Under the pieces are notes generated by a model. That model was not told the DNA's origin and searched no databases. It was given only the letters and a program-made list of their open reading frames with translations. Positions 13,607-15,469 of a DNA stretch of 15,469 bases are shown in pieces; positions within the stretch are counted from its first letter, which is position 1, and each line of letters begins with the position of its first letter. The stretch lies in the NCBI GenBank assembly GCA_016212045.1, contig JACRHO010000023.1:1-15469 (forward strand), in the 5' to 3' direction. The position numbers and the translations under genes were made by a program. This DNA is from Candidatus Omnitrophota bacterium. Its GTDB lineage: Bacteria > Omnitrophota > Gorgyraeia > Gygaellales > Profunditerraquicolaceae.

Positions 13607-15146
13607 AAATTTACCAGAATTATTAAACCAGAGCGCTGCGCGATATCCAAAACAAACCGCCATTGTCTTCGGTCAGAAAAAAATCAATTATAAAACCCTT
13701 GAGGAAATAACTAACCAGATTGCCTGTGGTCTGATCGGGCTAGGAATCCAAAAACAAGATAAGGTAGCCCTATTCTTAGATAATTGCCCGGAATTTATCA
13801 TCAGTTATTTTGCCGTGCTCAAGGCTGGCGCGGTTGTGGTGCCGATTAATTATATGTTTAAAATAGAGGAGGCAAAATTCATTCTGCAGGATAGCGGGGC
13901 AATGGCTTTAATTACTTCTCGGGCCTATGTGGAAATGGCCGAAGAATTGCGCTTGAGATTAGACAGTTTAAAATATATTATCAGTACTAGTAAAACTAAA
14001 ATGGATGTTTTGGATTTTCAGGGTTTAAAGAGAAATGAGACGGAATCACTAACTAAAGTATCGCCTAAACCGCATGAATTAGCAGTAATTTTATATACCT
14101 CAGGGACAACCGGCCATCCCAAAGGGGCAATGCTGACCCATTATAACCTGATTTCTAACGCTACAGACTCTGCCAATGCGATTAAGGTAACCTCCAGGGA
14201 TACATTTATCTGTATCCTGCCTTTGTTTCATTCTTTTGCCGCAACCGTATGTATGAATCTGCCGTTACTGCGCGGCGCCAAAATAGTGATTATGAAATCA
14301 GTCCGGCCCTTTAAACGGGTGATCCGCGCCATCAGGAAAAATCGCGTCAGCATTTTTGTTGGCGTACCGTCTATTTATAATATCTTAAGCAATATCAAAT
14401 TGCCCAGGATATTTAACAGCCCCTTAATCAAACTTTTTAATCCCCTGAAATTGTGTATCTCAGGCGCGGCGGCTTTACCAGCGGAAACATTCAAGGATTT
14501 TGAAAAGAAATTCCGCATCCCGCTGGTGGAGGGTTATGGCCTTACCGAGGCCTCTCCGGTAGTCACCTTAAATCCTTTAAAGGGCCCCAGAAAAGCCGGT
14601 TCTATAGGCATTATCTTATCAAAAAATATAGAGTTAAAAATCGTGGATGAAGGAGGTAATACTTTGTCCCCAGGAGAAATAGGGGAGCTACTGGTTAAAG
14701 GCCCTAATGTCATGCCGGGTTACTATAAACAAGAGGAGGCCAACAGAGAAACCTTAAAAAATGGCTGGCTTTATACCGGAGATATGGCCAAATTTGATCA
14801 AGATGGCTATTGTTTTATTGTAGGCAGAAAAAAAGAGATGGTCAATGTGCGTGGCTTAAATGTTTATCCGCGCGAGATAGAGGAGGTGCTTTACCAAAAC
14901 CCCAAGGTAAAGGAGGCGGCAGTTATCGGTATAGCGGATGAACATACGGGAGAGGTACCCAAAGGGTTTGTGGTCTTAAAGGAAGGCGAGGCTGCTACTG
15001 AACATGAGCTTGTCCAATACCTGCGGGATAGACTTGCCCCGTATAAGATACCTAAATATATTGAATTCAGAGACAACCTGCCCAAAAATACCACCGGAAA
15101 AATTCTCAAACGCCTGCTTCTGGATGAAGAAAAAAATAAGTCATAA
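13596..15146 (+). CDS. Long-chain acyl-CoA synthetase (AMP-binding enzyme)
   Basis: A 516-aa ANL-superfamily adenylate-forming enzyme, most like fatty-acid:CoA ligases: carboxylate + ATP + CoA to acyl-CoA + AMP + PPi. The motifs run in order: LYTSGTTGHPKGAMLTH (A3, about 165-181), GYGLTEASPV (A5), YTGDMAKFDQDG (A7), GRKKEMVNVRGLNVYPREIE (A8 hinge) and the catalytic Lys in NTTGKILKRLL at the C-terminus. Length is normal. There is no membrane anchor or carrier-protein domain. Which acyl chain it uses cannot be read from the sequence. It overlaps the genes on both sides (11 and 23 nt). Confidence 0.92.
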   Translation: MTPKNLPELLNQSAARYPKQTAIVFGQKKINYKTLEEITNQIACGLIGLGIQKQDKVALFLDNCPEFIISYFAVLKAGAVVVPINYMFKIEEAKFILQDSGAMALITSRAYVEMAEELRLRLDSLKYIISTSKTKMDVLDFQGLKRNETESLTKVSPKPHELAVILYTSGTTGHPKGAMLTHYNLISNATDSANAIKVTSRDTFICILPLFHSFAATVCMNLPLLRGAKIVIMKSVRPFKRVIRAIRKNRVSIFVGVPSIYNILSNIKLPRIFNSPLIKLFNPLKLCISGAAALPAETFKDFEKKFRIPLVEGYGLTEASPVVTLNPLKGPRKAGSIGIILSKNIELKIVDEGGNTLSPGEIGELLVKGPNVMPGYYKQEEANRETLKNGWLYTGDMAKFDQDGYCFIVGRKKEMVNVRGLNVYPREIEEVLYQNPKVKEAAVIGIADEHTGEVPKGFVVLKEGEAATEHELVQYLRDRLAPYKIPKYIEFRDNLPKNTTGKILKRLLLDEEKNKS

Positions 15147-15469
15147 TATTTTAAATTTTCTTAAGTTAATCTATGTAAAACTCTTTAAGATTCACGATGC
15201 CCCTCAAAAAATAGCGCTGGGTTTTGGATTGGGCGTATTTTTAGGAATTTTTCCCGGCACCGGCCCTATTGCGGCCTTATTTCTGGCTTGGCGATTAAAG
15301 ATTAACCGCGCCAGTGCGCTTCTGGGAAGTCTTTTAACAAATACGTGGCTGAGTATTGTAATATTTCTATTGTCTATTAAATTCGGCTTAAGCATAACGC
15401 AGTTCAAGTGGCAAAAAATAACTCATCACTGGCTTGAATCCTTAAGAATTATTTTTCCGATTTTATTAA
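15124..15469 (+). CDS. DUF2062 membrane protein, 5' part
   Basis: Open from ATG 15124 to the window end, 115 codons visible. The start MKKKISHNILNFLKLIYVKLFKIHDAPQKIALGFG, then LGVFLGIFPGTGPIAALFLAWRLKINRASALLGSLLTN, matches DUF2062, small polytopic membrane proteins of unknown function often found near glycosyltransferase or lipid genes. Two membrane segments are visible (about 33-55 and 70-90). It overlaps the acyl-CoA synthetase by 23 nt, so it belongs to the same transcript. The C-terminus is outside the window. Confidence 0.82.
   Translation, partial: MKKKISHNILNFLKLIYVKLFKIHDAPQKIALGFGLGVFLGIFPGTGPIAALFLAWRLKINRASALLGSLLTNTWLSIVIFLLSIKFGLSITQFKWQKITHHWLESLRIIFPILL

Noticed and set aside
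14151..14160. ATTTCTAACG inside the acyl-CoA synthetase gene as another hairpin-repeat arm
   Set aside because: There is no partner arm nearby and the bases encode conserved-looking coding sequence; a 10-nt chance match.

Overview
The window looks like a chromosomal stretch from a Gram-negative, probably uncultured bacterium of the PVC superphylum, most likely Omnitrophota (former OP3). The best marker is the 100-aa small basic protein at 6184-6486, whose N-terminal half (start MSIHPSL, EGD and GLPK motifs) matches the family I know from Chlamydiae, Verrucomicrobia, Planctomycetes and relatives. Lipoproteins, a SPOR protein, an NlpD-like protein and a GspA/GspB pair indicate two membranes. 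The phylum assignment is inference. No rRNA, tRNA, CRISPR array or transposase gene was seen.

Left edge (1-300): the start of pheT is cut off after about 80 codons by an AT-rich, partly palindromic repeat. The other arm of that repeat encodes the hydrophobic N-terminus of the next gene. Then 268-8668 is one packed plus-strand run with gaps of 1-4 nt or short overlaps: NlpD-like lipoprotein, AAA ATPase of the ATPase_2/DUF234 type, YfcE-like phosphodiesterase, HIT protein, dGTPase-like HD hydrolase, GAF/HD-GYP phosphodiesterase, SPOR protein, small basic protein, SH3b protein, M50 site-2-protease homologue, aroB. The only gap in the run (5620-5687) holds a hairpin repeat.

Middle (8670-10006): a minus-strand GspA/ExeA-like ATPase and GspB-like protein, tail-to-tail with aroB with 1 nt between them. 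Their upstream region (10007-10310) holds a complex nested inverted-repeat element of about 214 bp, then a clear sigma70-type promoter reading into the next plus-strand block.

Right (10311-15469): a PilZ protein, a 67-aa Cys4 zinc-finger-like protein, two tandem hairpins, a second PilZ protein, a DUF4416 protein, an M48 metalloprotease lipoprotein, a PflX-type radical SAM protein (COG1313), an acyl-CoA synthetase and the start of a DUF2062 membrane protein. The last four overlap each other. Together with the HD-GYP protein, the two PilZ proteins suggest active c-di-GMP signalling.

The most unusual content is non-coding. (1) A 50-bp hairpin family occurs in three copies, and two of them supply the stop codon of unrelated genes. 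(2) The 10009-10222 element is two inverted units; each unit folds its own subterminal hairpin, and the two hairpins differ by compensatory changes. (3) The AT-rich repeat ends pheT and begins a lipoprotein gene.
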